Shown: positions 1 through 5,457, numbered from the stretch's first letter. The stretch is 6,508 bases of DNA from an uncultured Actinomycetes bacterium (GCA_903866425.1 CAIPNN010000304.1:1-6508); one strand, 5' to 3'. Numbers and translations are program-made. Notes: generated by a model from the letters alone, not told the origin.

Positions 1-58
1 CACCACGTAGCCCCCGAGGATTCGCCGCCGGGCCAACGATTCGTGCGCGCCGCCCTCG

Positions 59-64
59 TAGAGT
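59..64 (+). promoter_or_regulatory. Candidate -10 box for leaderless zwf transcript
   Basis: TAGAGT fits the TANNNT form and ends 7 bases before the zwf ATG, so transcription would start at or next to the start codon. No convincing -35 hexamer is seen and only 71 bases of upstream sequence are available. The call rests mainly on the same arrangement at two other genes in the window. Confidence 0.35.
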
Positions 65-71
65 GCGCGGC

Positions 72-1544
72 ATGAACCAGCACCACGACCCCGATGACGT
101 CGGCACCGCTGATATTCCCCCCCTCAGCCCGCACGTGGTGTTGCTGGTGGGGGCCACCGGCGACCTCGCGCGCCGCAAACTGCTGCCGGGCCTACTGCAT
201 CTGATGCGATCGGGCCTGCTGCCCGAGTGCCGAATCGTGGGCGCGGCACTCGACGACATGGGCGACCAGGAGTTCCGCGCCATCGTGCGCGAGGCCTGCG
301 ACACCTTTGCCAGGTCTCCTGTGAGCCCTCTCGAGTGGAGCGCACTGCAGGACCGCCTCACCTACGCGTCACTTGCCGGTGGGTCATCCGAAGTGGTGGC
401 GCGGGTACGCGAGGCCGAGGCGGCGCTGGGCGGCCTCCCTGAGCGCCTGCACTACCTGAGCATTCCGCCCGCGGCGGCCCCGACGGTGGTGCGCATGCTC
501 GGCGACACCGGTCTGTCCGAGCGCTCGCGCGTGATCATGGAGAAGCCGTTCGGTACGGATCTCGAATCGGCCATCGAGCTGAACACACTGGTTGGCACGG
601 TGTTCGATGACCACCAGGTGTTCCGTATCGATCACTTCCTGGGCAAAGAGGCGGCGCAGAACATCCTCGCCTTCCGGTTCGCCAACGGGCTGTTTGAGCC
701 CATCTGGAACCGCCAGCACATCGACCACGTCCAGATCGACGTGGCCGAGACGCTCACGATCGAAGGCCGGGGTGCGTTCTATGAGGGCACCGGTGCCTTC
801 CGCGACATGGTGGTGACCCACCTCTTCCACGTGCTGGCGTTCACCGCAATGGAACCGCCGACGGCCCTCACCCCCGAGGCCATCGGGGAGGAGAAGACCA
901 AGGTGTTCCGCTCGATGCAGGCACTCGACGTGTCCAGCGTCGTGCGCGGGCAGTACGAGGGCTACCGCAACGATGCCACCACCGCCGACGACAGCGACAC
1001 CGAGACCTTCGTGGCACTGCGCTGCGAGATCGACAATTGGCGCTGGGCGGGCGTGCCGTTCTACCTGCGCACCGGCAAGGCGATGGCTGAGGGAGGGCGC
1101 ATCATCAGCATTGCGTTCAAGGAACCCCCGCGGTCGATGTTCCCCGTGGGTGCGGGGCTCGACGCCGCCGGCCCCGACCACCTCACCTTTGACCTGGCTG
1201 AGGCCTCGCGCCTGTCGCTGTCGTTCTACGGCAAGCGCCCGGGCCCCGGCATGCGGCTCACAAAGCAGAGCATGCAGTTCTCCATTCAGGAGGACGCCTC
1301 GCACGGCGAGATTCTCGAGGCCTACGAGCGCCTGATCTACGACGCCATGAGCGGCGACCGCACGCTGTTCACCTCGGCCAAGGCGGTTGAGCGCCTGTGG
1401 GAGGTGTCCGCCCCGCTGCTCGACGACCCGCCCGACGTGCTGCCGTATCCGGTCGGCTCATGGGGCCCCGAGGCCATGAACGACCTGGTGGCACCGCACC
1501 GGTGGCGCCAGCCGTTCCAGCGGCGGTGGCGCGGCCCGCACTAG
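72..1544 (+). CDS. zwf: Glucose-6-phosphate 1-dehydrogenase
   Basis: This enzyme oxidises glucose 6-phosphate to 6-phosphogluconolactone with reduction of NADP+, the entry step of the oxidative pentose phosphate pathway in the cytosol. The 490-residue protein has the usual family length. Residues 27-36 (GATGDLARRK) form the Rossmann dinucleotide-binding turn, EKPFG is at 157-161, and the substrate-binding signature RIDHFLGKE is at 185-193. H250, in RDMVVTHLF, aligns with the expected catalytic histidine. The C-terminal beta+alpha domain carries the conserved FYLRTGKAM at 330-338. I chose ATG 72; an in-frame GTG at 63 would add only three residues. No Shine-Dalgarno is visible, but a -10-like TAGAGT lies 7 bases before the ATG, so the mRNA may be leaderless. 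The gene converges on the MFS transporter gene with 7 bases between stops. Family assignment is secure; the NADP+ preference is inferred from the family. Confidence 0.97.
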   Translation: MNQHHDPDDVGTADIPPLSPHVVLLVGATGDLARRKLLPGLLHLMRSGLLPECRIVGAALDDMGDQEFRAIVREACDTFARSPVSPLEWSALQDRLTYASLAGGSSEVVARVREAEAALGGLPERLHYLSIPPAAAPTVVRMLGDTGLSERSRVIMEKPFGTDLESAIELNTLVGTVFDDHQVFRIDHFLGKEAAQNILAFRFANGLFEPIWNRQHIDHVQIDVAETLTIEGRGAFYEGTGAFRDMVVTHLFHVLAFTAMEPPTALTPEAIGEEKTKVFRSMQALDVSSVVRGQYEGYRNDATTADDSDTETFVALRCEIDNWRWAGVPFYLRTGKAMAEGGRIISIAFKEPPRSMFPVGAGLDAAGPDHLTFDLAEASRLSLSFYGKRPGPGMRLTKQSMQFSIQEDASHGEILEAYERLIYDAMSGDRTLFTSAKAVERLWEVSAPLLDDPPDVLPYPVGSWGPEAMNDLVAPHRWRQPFQRRWRGPH

Positions 1545-1559
1545 CCCGGGGTCAGTGCG
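1537..1559. terminator. Small hairpin spanning the two converging stop codons
   Basis: CGCACT (1537-1542) pairs with AGTGCG (1554-1559) around an 11-base centre that contains CCCGGG. The stem includes the last bases of both zwf and the transporter gene. There is no U-tract on either side, so if it works in termination it would be a weak, bidirectional, tail-to-tail structure. In GC-rich DNA a 6-bp stem can arise by chance. Confidence 0.3.
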
Positions 1560-2982
1560 CTGCCACGCCGCCTGCGGGTGCCTTGATGTTCTTGGGTGCA
1601 AGCAGGGCGATGAGTGCGCCGAGGAACAGCACGCCCGCACCCACCAGCACGGCGGGGTTGAGGCCATCAACAAACGCCTGGCCGCTGTCGTACGAGCCTG
1701 CCCCGGTGAAGATGGCGGTCATCACGGCGATGCCGAGCGCACCACCCACCTCGCGCACGGTGTTGTTGGCGCCCGATGCCTTGCCGATGTCGGTCTCGGG
1801 CACCGACCCGATGAGCATGTTCGACACCGGAGCGAACACCAGCGCCATGCCGAACCCGGCGAGCAGGAACCCACCCACAAGCCCGCCATACGAGATGTCG
1901 GGTGAGATGGTCAGGCCCATCCACACGAAGCCGATGGTCATGATGAACAGACCAGATGCCATGAGCGGCCGGGCCCCGATGCGATCGCTGTAGGCGCCGG
2001 CCAGCGGGGCGATGAACATGGGCATGATCGTCCATGGCAGCACCTTGAGACCTGCCTCAAATGCGCTGTCGCCCTGCACCGTCTGCAGGAACTGGGCGAG
2101 GAAGAACACCGCGCCGAACATGCCGAAGTACAGGCACACCGAGACCGAGTTGGCCACGGTGAATCCGCGGATGCGGAACAGCCGCAGGGGCAGCATGGGG
2201 TACTTGGCGCGCGTCTCCCAGAACAGGAACAGCGCGAGGAACACCACGCCGCCGATGACCGTGGCGAGAATCTCCGGCGACCCCCAACCAGCCTCGTTGC
2301 CACGCACGATGCCGTACACCAGGCCGAAGAGGCCGAGGGCCACCAGCACCAGGCCGCCCAGATCGAGGTGGCGGTCGGGGCCGTACGACTCGCGCAGCTT
2401 CCAGATGGCGATCGGGGCGAGGATGAGGCCGATGGGCACGTTGACCCAGAAGATCCAGTGCCACGAAAGGCCGTCAACCAGTGCGCCACCCACGAGGGGC
2501 CCGGCCGCGACAGCCAGCCCGCTGATGCCCGACCAGATGCCGATGGCGAGCCCACGCTTGCCGGGCGGGAATGCCTCGGCCAGCAGGGTGAGCGACAGCG
2601 GCATCACGGGTGCTGCGCCGAGACCCTGAAGCGCACGGAAGAAGATAAGCGAGTTGATGTCGGGCGCGAGCGCACACCCTGCCGACGCCAGCGCGAAGAT
2701 GGTGATGCCGATGGCGAACACCCGCCGGCGCCCGAAGCGGTCACCGAGCGCCGCGCCGGTAAGCAGCAGGCTGGCGAACGCCAGCGTGTAGGCGTTGACC
2801 ACCCACCCGAGCGTGGTGACCGACGTGTTCAGGTCGGTGCGGATGCTCGGCAGCGCGGTGGTGACCACCAGGTTGTCGAGCACCACCATGAACAGGGCAA
2901 GGCCGGTGATGATGAGCGCCCAGATGTGGGCGTTCTTTGATCCGGGCTTCGGGGGGTCGACGGCGTGCGGGTGTGTGGTCAT
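1552..2982 (-). CDS. DHA2-type MFS transporter, 14 membrane segments (EmrB/QacA-like)
   Basis: This is a probable proton-coupled drug or metabolite exporter of the inner membrane, 476 residues. About 14 hydrophobic segments can be read, roughly at 20-44, 54-75, 86-104, 111-134, 144-168, 172-196, 206-226, 236-256, 274-298, 311-331, 340-360, 365-388, 405-426 and 443-463. The DHA2 first-helix signature appears as LDNLVVTTALP (35-45). Motif A is GALGDRFGRRR (77-87), and the antiporter motif C region is SGLAVAAGPLVGG (154-166), followed by WHWIFWVNVPIG (174-185). The N-terminal 19 residues are hydrophilic and there is no signal peptide. The substrate cannot be told from sequence. The gene is divergent from the CDGSH gene. 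It has no visible Shine-Dalgarno and a -10-like TAGATT lies 8 bases before its ATG. No TetR or MarR regulator gene is adjacent. Confidence 0.93.
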   Translation of the reverse strand: MTTHPHAVDPPKPGSKNAHIWALIITGLALFMVVLDNLVVTTALPSIRTDLNTSVTTLGWVVNAYTLAFASLLLTGAALGDRFGRRRVFAIGITIFALASAGCALAPDINSLIFFRALQGLGAAPVMPLSLTLLAEAFPPGKRGLAIGIWSGISGLAVAAGPLVGGALVDGLSWHWIFWVNVPIGLILAPIAIWKLRESYGPDRHLDLGGLVLVALGLFGLVYGIVRGNEAGWGSPEILATVIGGVVFLALFLFWETRAKYPMLPLRLFRIRGFTVANSVSVCLYFGMFGAVFFLAQFLQTVQGDSAFEAGLKVLPWTIMPMFIAPLAGAYSDRIGARPLMASGLFIMTIGFVWMGLTISPDISYGGLVGGFLLAGFGMALVFAPVSNMLIGSVPETDIGKASGANNTVREVGGALGIAVMTAIFTGAGSYDSGQAFVDGLNPAVLVGAGVLFLGALIALLAPKNIKAPAGGVAAH

Positions 2983-2990
2983 AGGCGGCC

Positions 2991-2996
2991 AATCTA
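2991..2996 (-). promoter_or_regulatory. Candidate -10 box for the MFS transporter gene
   Basis: Read on the minus strand this is TAGATT, a good TANNNT box, ending 8 bases before the transporter ATG. Together with the missing ribosome binding site this suggests a leaderless transcript. The expected -35 position overlaps the ATGTG/CACAT palindrome at 3008-3018 rather than a clear TTGACA. Confidence 0.4.
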
Positions 2997-3007
2997 GGCG
3001 GACCGCG

Positions 3008-3018
3008 ATGTGTCACAT
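3008..3018. promoter_or_regulatory. 11-base palindrome, possible operator in divergent region
   Basis: ATGTG-T-CACAT is a perfect 5+1+5 dyad lying between the divergent transporter and CDGSH genes. It covers the expected -35 zone of the transporter promoter, where a repressor would be well placed. A related TGTGA...TCACA dyad occurs at 3621-3638. No regulator is encoded in the window, so the binding protein is unknown. Confidence 0.3.
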
Positions 3019-3043
3019 AGGCACAGCCGCCGCCCCTGTCGTG

Positions 3044-3049
3044 TATGGT
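3044..3049 (+). promoter_or_regulatory. Weak candidate -10 box for the CDGSH gene
   Basis: TATGGT fits TANNNT and would give a leader of roughly 55 bases that carries the 3067-3084 hairpin and the Shine-Dalgarno. No good -35 hexamer is found at the expected spacing, so confidence is low. Confidence 0.25.
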
Positions 3050-3066
3050 TGCAGACGCAACTACTT

Positions 3067-3084
3067 CACCGGCGACCGCCGGTG
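3067..3084 (+). promoter_or_regulatory. Hairpin in the leader of the CDGSH gene
   Basis: CACCGGC (3067-3073) and GCCGGTG (3078-3084) form a perfect 7-bp stem with a GACC loop. It ends 13 bases before the Shine-Dalgarno, so it does not hide that site directly. It could stabilise the 5' end of the mRNA or be a protein-binding dyad in DNA. Chance occurrence in GC-rich sequence is possible. Confidence 0.35.
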
Positions 3085-3097
3085 GCATCAATTCCCC

Positions 3098-3103
3098 AGG
3101 AGG
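3098..3103 (+). promoter_or_regulatory. Strong Shine-Dalgarno of the CDGSH gene
   Basis: AGGAGG, followed by AA, stands 6 bases before the ATG at 3110. It fixes the start of this small gene and rejects longer in-frame readings that begin further upstream. Confidence 0.9.
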
Positions 3104-3109
3104 AACCCC

Positions 3110-3286
3110 ATGGCGGATGGCGCGAATATCCAGATCAAGGACCCGGGCCCTGCGGTGATCAGCGGCGACTTCACCGTCACCGATGCCGACGGCAACGTGA
3201 TGGAGGGGCTCAACCCCATTATCGCCATTTGCCGCTGTGGCAAGAGCCAGACCCAGCCCTTCTGCGACGGGTCGCACTCCAAGTAA
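3110..3286 (+). CDS. CDGSH-type iron-sulfur protein (mitoNEET-like), single domain
   Basis: This small soluble protein should bind a redox-active, acid-labile 2Fe-2S cluster. It has 58 residues, typical of a minimal single-CDGSH bacterial protein. The cluster signature C-X-C-X2-S-X3-P-X-C-D-G-S-H is complete: C41, C43, C52 and H56 are the predicted ligands, with P50 and D53-G54 in the conserved positions. The N-terminal part (PGPAVISGDFTVTDADGN, 12-29) is the usual beta-rich lead-in found in bacterial members. There is no membrane anchor, unlike animal mitoNEET. The start is set by an AGGAGG 6 bases upstream. The gene stands alone, divergent from the transporter, and is closed by two hairpins. 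The biological role of small bacterial CDGSH proteins is poorly defined; electron transfer or cluster transfer is a family-level inference. Confidence 0.93.
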   Translation: MADGANIQIKDPGPAVISGDFTVTDADGNVMEGLNPIIAICRCGKSQTQPFCDGSHSK

Positions 3287-3294
3287 CTCCGCCG

Positions 3295-3310
3295 CGCCCC
3301 GAGCGGGGCG
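3295..3310 (+). terminator. First hairpin after the CDGSH gene
   Basis: CGCCCC and GGGGCG pair around a GAGC loop, starting 9 bases after the stop codon. No U-tract follows, so it is probably an accessory stem ahead of the stronger terminator at 3323-3357. Confidence 0.4.
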
Positions 3311-3322
3311 TCGCAGCATCGT

Positions 3323-3357
3323 CGAAGGGCCCGGGAAACCGGGCCCTTCGTGTTTCT
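3323..3357 (+). terminator. Strong rho-independent terminator with GAAA loop
   Basis: A perfect 12-bp GC-rich stem (3323-3334 with 3339-3350) is closed by a GAAA tetraloop and followed by TGTTTCT. It ends the CDGSH transcript. Read on the minus strand the same stem starts 5 bases after the stop of the small hypothetical gene, but there it has no U-tract. Confidence 0.85.
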
Positions 3358-3577
3358 ACGCCGAGTGCGTGAGCGAGGTGAGGGCTGCGAGGCCCTCGGC
3401 CGCCACCAGGGCGGTGCCGATCTCGTCGGGGTCGCTCACGGCGATCTCCTCGTGCAGCACGGCACGGGCCAGAGAGAGTGCGGCCTCGATCGCCCTGAGG
3501 TGATCGGCGGTGAGCTCAACGACGATTGCCTCGTCGCGGTCGCGCTTGATGTGTTCCATGCTCGTCATGTACCTCAT
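3356..3577 (-). CDS. Small hypothetical helical protein
   Basis: I do not recognise a family. The 73-residue product is acidic to neutral with a short charged N-terminus (KRDRDE at 11-16). It then has two predicted amphipathic helices: about 23-45, rich in Ala, Leu and Glu, and about 50-69, around a DPDEIG turn. No Cys, metal motif, signal peptide or membrane segment is present. Support for coding comes from strongly GC-biased third codon positions and from AGGAGG (3593-3588), 10 bases before the ATG. Methionines at 4 and 7 are alternative starts, but they lie further from that site. The stop codon abuts the terminator of the converging CDGSH gene. It is divergent from the aldo/keto reductase gene with 96 bases between starts. 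A small regulatory or partner protein is possible, but no function is claimed. Confidence 0.65.
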   Translation of the reverse strand: MRYMTSMEHIKRDRDEAIVVELTADHLRAIEAALSLARAVLHEEIAVSDPDEIGTALVAAEGLAALTSLTHSA

Positions 3578-3587
3578 GGTTGCGCGC

Positions 3588-3593
3588 CCTCCT
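3588..3593 (-). promoter_or_regulatory. Shine-Dalgarno of the small hypothetical gene
   Basis: Read on the minus strand this is AGGAGG, a full match, with a rather long 10-base spacing to the ATG at 3577. It is the main evidence that this short gene is translated and that the first methionine is used. Confidence 0.6.
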
Positions 3594-3620
3594 GCCGTTG
3601 TCAGGGGGGATCCGTTCTGG

Positions 3621-3638
3621 TGTGACGCTCATTTCACA
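3621..3638. promoter_or_regulatory. TGTGA-N8-TCACA dyad, possible operator
   Basis: The two half-sites are exact inverted repeats. They resemble a CRP/FNR-family site, but with 8 rather than 6 bases between them. The dyad lies in the divergent region, and its right half falls at about -40 to -36 relative to the reductase start if that mRNA is leaderless. It shares the string TCACAT with the palindrome at 3008-3018. Confidence 0.3.
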
Positions 3639-3661
3639 TGTCCGAATCGGCACGAATCCCG

Positions 3662-3667
3662 TAGGGT
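3662..3667 (+). promoter_or_regulatory. Candidate -10 box for leaderless aldo/keto reductase operon
   Basis: TAGGGT ends 6 bases before the ATG at 3674 and there is no ribosome binding site in between. This is the spacing expected when transcription starts on the A of the start codon. No clear -35 hexamer accompanies it. Confidence 0.45.
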
Positions 3668-3673
3668 CAGCCC

Positions 3674-4630
3674 ATGAGCATTCGACGCGAATTCGGCAGC
3701 ACAGGGCTTGAGGTTTCGCCCCTGTGCCTTGGTGGCAATGTCTTCGGCTGGACGTGTGACGAGGAGGCCTCGTTCGCCGTCCTTGACGCCTACGTGGAGG
3801 CCGGCGGCAACTTCATCGACACCGCCACGGTGTACTCCACGTGGGTGCCGGGCAACGTGGGCGGTGAGTCGGAGGCCATCATCGGCCGGTGGCTGAAGTC
3901 GCGGGGACGTCCCGACGACCTGGTGCTTGCCACCAAGGTGGGGTACCCCGGCGACCCGCACATGCGCGCCGGCCTCGACGCCGAGAACGTGCGCGCGGGC
4001 ATCGAGGGTTCGCTCGAGCGCCTGGGTGTTGACAGCGTCGAGGTCTATTACGCCCACAAGGACGACGAGTCGATCTCGCTTGAGGAAGCGCTCACCAATC
4101 TGGACGCCCTGAAGCAGGAGGGGCTCATCCATCACCTGGCGGCGTCGAACTACACGCCGGGCCGTCTGGCTGAGGCGCTCGCCGTGAGTGACGACAAGGG
4201 CCTTGCCCGCTTCGAGGCCTTCCAGCCCCACTTCAACCTGCTGGAGCGTGCCGAGTATCAGGGCGACGGCGAGCGCATCTGCGTGCGCGAACACATCGCC
4301 GTGGCGCCGTACTTCACGCTCGCCCGTGGGTTTCTCACCGGTAAGTACCGCCCCGATGCCGAGCTGCCGGCAACCCCGCGCGCAGGCGGCATCTCGCAGG
4401 AGTACCTCAACGACCGCGGGTGGGCCATGCTCGCCGTGCTCGACGAGGTAGCCGCGGCGCACGACGCCACGCTGGCGCAGGTGTCGCTGGCCTGGCTCAT
4501 GCAGTACCCGGGCGTGGTGAGCCCCATCGCCAGTGCCACGTCGCCCGATCAGGTGCGCGACATCATGGGTGCGGTTGATCTGGTGCTCACCGACGATGAG
4601 TTCGCGCGTCTCGACGCGGCGGGTCGTTGA
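3674..4630 (+). CDS. Aldo/keto reductase, NADPH-dependent family
   Basis: This is a soluble (beta/alpha)8-barrel oxidoreductase that should reduce aldehydes or ketones with NAD(P)H. At 318 residues it has the normal length. The catalytic tetrad can be assigned as D49, Y54, K88 and H128: DTATVYS at 49-55, ATKVG at 86-90, and YYAHKDD at 125-131. Other family hallmarks are the N-terminal GSTGLEVSPLCLGGNVFGW, AASNYTPGRLAEAL (156-169), GFLTGKY (219-225), and the C-terminal cofactor-phosphate region SPIASATSPDQV (283-294). H128 is followed by KDD where many members have a PD. The natural substrate cannot be deduced. No Shine-Dalgarno precedes the ATG, and a -10-like TAGGGT sits 6 bases away. It is the first gene of a two-gene unit with the FrnE-like gene, whose start overlaps its stop. 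Family assignment is secure. Confidence 0.95.
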   Translation: MSIRREFGSTGLEVSPLCLGGNVFGWTCDEEASFAVLDAYVEAGGNFIDTATVYSTWVPGNVGGESEAIIGRWLKSRGRPDDLVLATKVGYPGDPHMRAGLDAENVRAGIEGSLERLGVDSVEVYYAHKDDESISLEEALTNLDALKQEGLIHHLAASNYTPGRLAEALAVSDDKGLARFEAFQPHFNLLERAEYQGDGERICVREHIAVAPYFTLARGFLTGKYRPDAELPATPRAGGISQEYLNDRGWAMLAVLDEVAAAHDATLAQVSLAWLMQYPGVVSPIASATSPDQVRDIMGAVDLVLTDDEFARLDAAGR

Positions 4631-5283
4631 GCACTGACGCCGGGGCGCCGGCGGAACAACCGGTCCTGAACGTGCAGGTGTGGAGCGACTACATCTGCCC
4701 GTTCTGCCACATCTCGCGCGACCGCATTGAGTACCTGGAGCGGGAGTACAACGCGCAGGTGCAGTGGCTGCCGTTCGACCTGCACCCCGAGTACCCCGAA
4801 GACGGCATCCTGCGTGCGGCGCTGGTTGCCACCTACGGGCAGGAGGCCATTGACAACGTGGCCGCGCTGGCCGAGGAGTCGGGCCTGCCGCACAACCCCA
4901 ACCCCGACGTGGTGCCCAACAGCCGCAAGGCCCTCGAGTTGGCCGAGTGGGCCCGTGCGTACGGCCCCGATGCACACCGCCGCCTGCACGACGGCATCAT
5001 GGACGCCTACTGGCGTGACGGCCGCGACATCGGCGACTGGGCGGTGCTTGAGGACGTGGCGAACTCGGTGGGCCTCGATGGCACGGTGGGCAGGCAGGCG
5101 GTGCAGCACGGTGCTTTTGTTCCGGTGGTGGACGACTCGACGCAGTGGGCCCAGCAGGCGGGTATCACCGGGGTGCCCGGAATCGTGCTCGACGGGCGCA
5201 TGTTGATCAGCGGTGTGGTGCCGCGCGAGCACCTCGACGAGGCGGTGCGCGCACTTCGCGAAAACCCCGCTGAGCAGGGCTGA
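4627..5283 (+). CDS. DsbA/FrnE-family thioredoxin-fold oxidoreductase
   Basis: This predicted cytosolic thiol-disulfide oxidoreductase of the DsbA/FrnE family has 218 residues, the usual length. The thioredoxin strand leads to SDYICPFC (20-27), giving a CXXC active site at C24 and C27; most FrnE relatives have CPWC. Family features follow: FDLHPEYPEDG (50-60), PNSRKALELAEWA (97-109) in the inserted helical domain, AYWRDGRDIGDW (127-138), and the cis-proline loop GITGVPG with P184. There is no signal peptide, so it is not an exported DsbA. Translation probably begins at TTG 4627, whose TTGA overlaps the stop of the reductase; this start puts the domain at its normal distance from the N-terminus. 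No other ATG or GTG fits before the first strand. Coupling to the reductase suggests joint redox or stress work. FrnE proteins are linked to oxidative stress tolerance in some bacteria, and that role is only inferred here. Confidence 0.92.
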   Translation: MSTDAGAPAEQPVLNVQVWSDYICPFCHISRDRIEYLEREYNAQVQWLPFDLHPEYPEDGILRAALVATYGQEAIDNVAALAEESGLPHNPNPDVVPNSRKALELAEWARAYGPDAHRRLHDGIMDAYWRDGRDIGDWAVLEDVANSVGLDGTVGRQAVQHGAFVPVVDDSTQWAQQAGITGVPGIVLDGRMLISGVVPREHLDEAVRALRENPAEQG

Positions 5284-5298
5284 TTCACTCAAGACGCT

Positions 5299-5319
5299 CC
5301 CCGCGAGGGCCATGCGGGG
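5299..5319 (+). terminator. Hairpin after the FrnE-like gene, weak terminator candidate
   Basis: CCCCGC (5299-5304) pairs with GCGGGG (5314-5319) around a 9-base loop, 15 bases after the stop codon. No U-tract follows. It may end or stabilise the reductase/FrnE transcript. Confidence 0.3.
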
Positions 5320-5362
5320 TAATCACACCATGACCATTGCCCACTTGGTGGCCGTAGTGCCG

Positions 5363-5391
5363 TTGACGGGGCCATGTGAGTCATGTACCAA
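5363..5391 (+). promoter_or_regulatory. pntA: Candidate pntA promoter
   Basis: TTGACG (5363-5368) and TACCAA (5386-5391) stand 17 bases apart, with TG directly before the -10. This is the best -35 match in the window. It predicts a leader of about 60 bases before the pntA ATG. Two CATGT direct repeats (5373-5377 and 5382-5386) lie in the spacer region. Confidence 0.4.
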
Positions 5392-5447
5392 TCCCCATCC
5401 TCCCGCGTGGACCGACTCCCGGTACCGCCACGTGGGGACCCTGATCC

Positions 5448-5452
5448 GGAGA
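5448..5452 (+). promoter_or_regulatory. pntA: Shine-Dalgarno of pntA
   Basis: GGAGA lies 5 bases before the ATG at 5458 and fixes the start. The resulting N-terminus places the conserved IGVPKE strand at residues 11-16, as in relatives. Confidence 0.8.
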
Positions 5453-5457
5453 CGTTG

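Noticed and set aside
1..60. Minus-strand frame reading YEGGAHESLARRRILGGYVV at the left edge
   Set aside because: It looks protein-like and has high third-position GC, but going upstream into zwf there is no ATG, GTG or TTG start near it and no ribosome binding site, so it cannot be supported as the start of a divergent gene from what is visible.
384..1304. 306-codon open frame antisense to zwf
   Set aside because: It lies wholly inside a clear glucose-6-phosphate dehydrogenase gene, reads as low-complexity His/Arg/Gly/Val-rich sequence with no family motif, and is typical of open antisense frames in GC-rich DNA.
1397..1993. Forward open frame of 198 codons overlapping the end of zwf and the transporter gene
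   Set aside because: It is out of frame with zwf, antisense to the MFS gene, and rich in Pro, Ala, Ser and Met as expected for the complement of membrane-segment codons.
2795..3109. Upstream extension of the CDGSH reading frame by about 105 codons
   Set aside because: The frame is open, but the extension overlaps the transporter gene and promoter region, while an AGGAGG sits at the right distance before ATG 3110, giving a product of normal single-domain size.
3621..3638. Calling the TGTGA/TCACA dyad a true CRP site
   Set aside because: The spacing is 8 bases instead of the 6 of the CRP consensus and no CRP-family gene is in view, so it is listed only as an unassigned dyad.
3629..4975. 448-codon open frame antisense to the aldo/keto reductase and FrnE-like genes
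   Set aside because: It crosses two well-supported genes, is Arg/Gly/His-rich without recognisable domains, and has no ribosome binding site. It is a GC-driven shadow.
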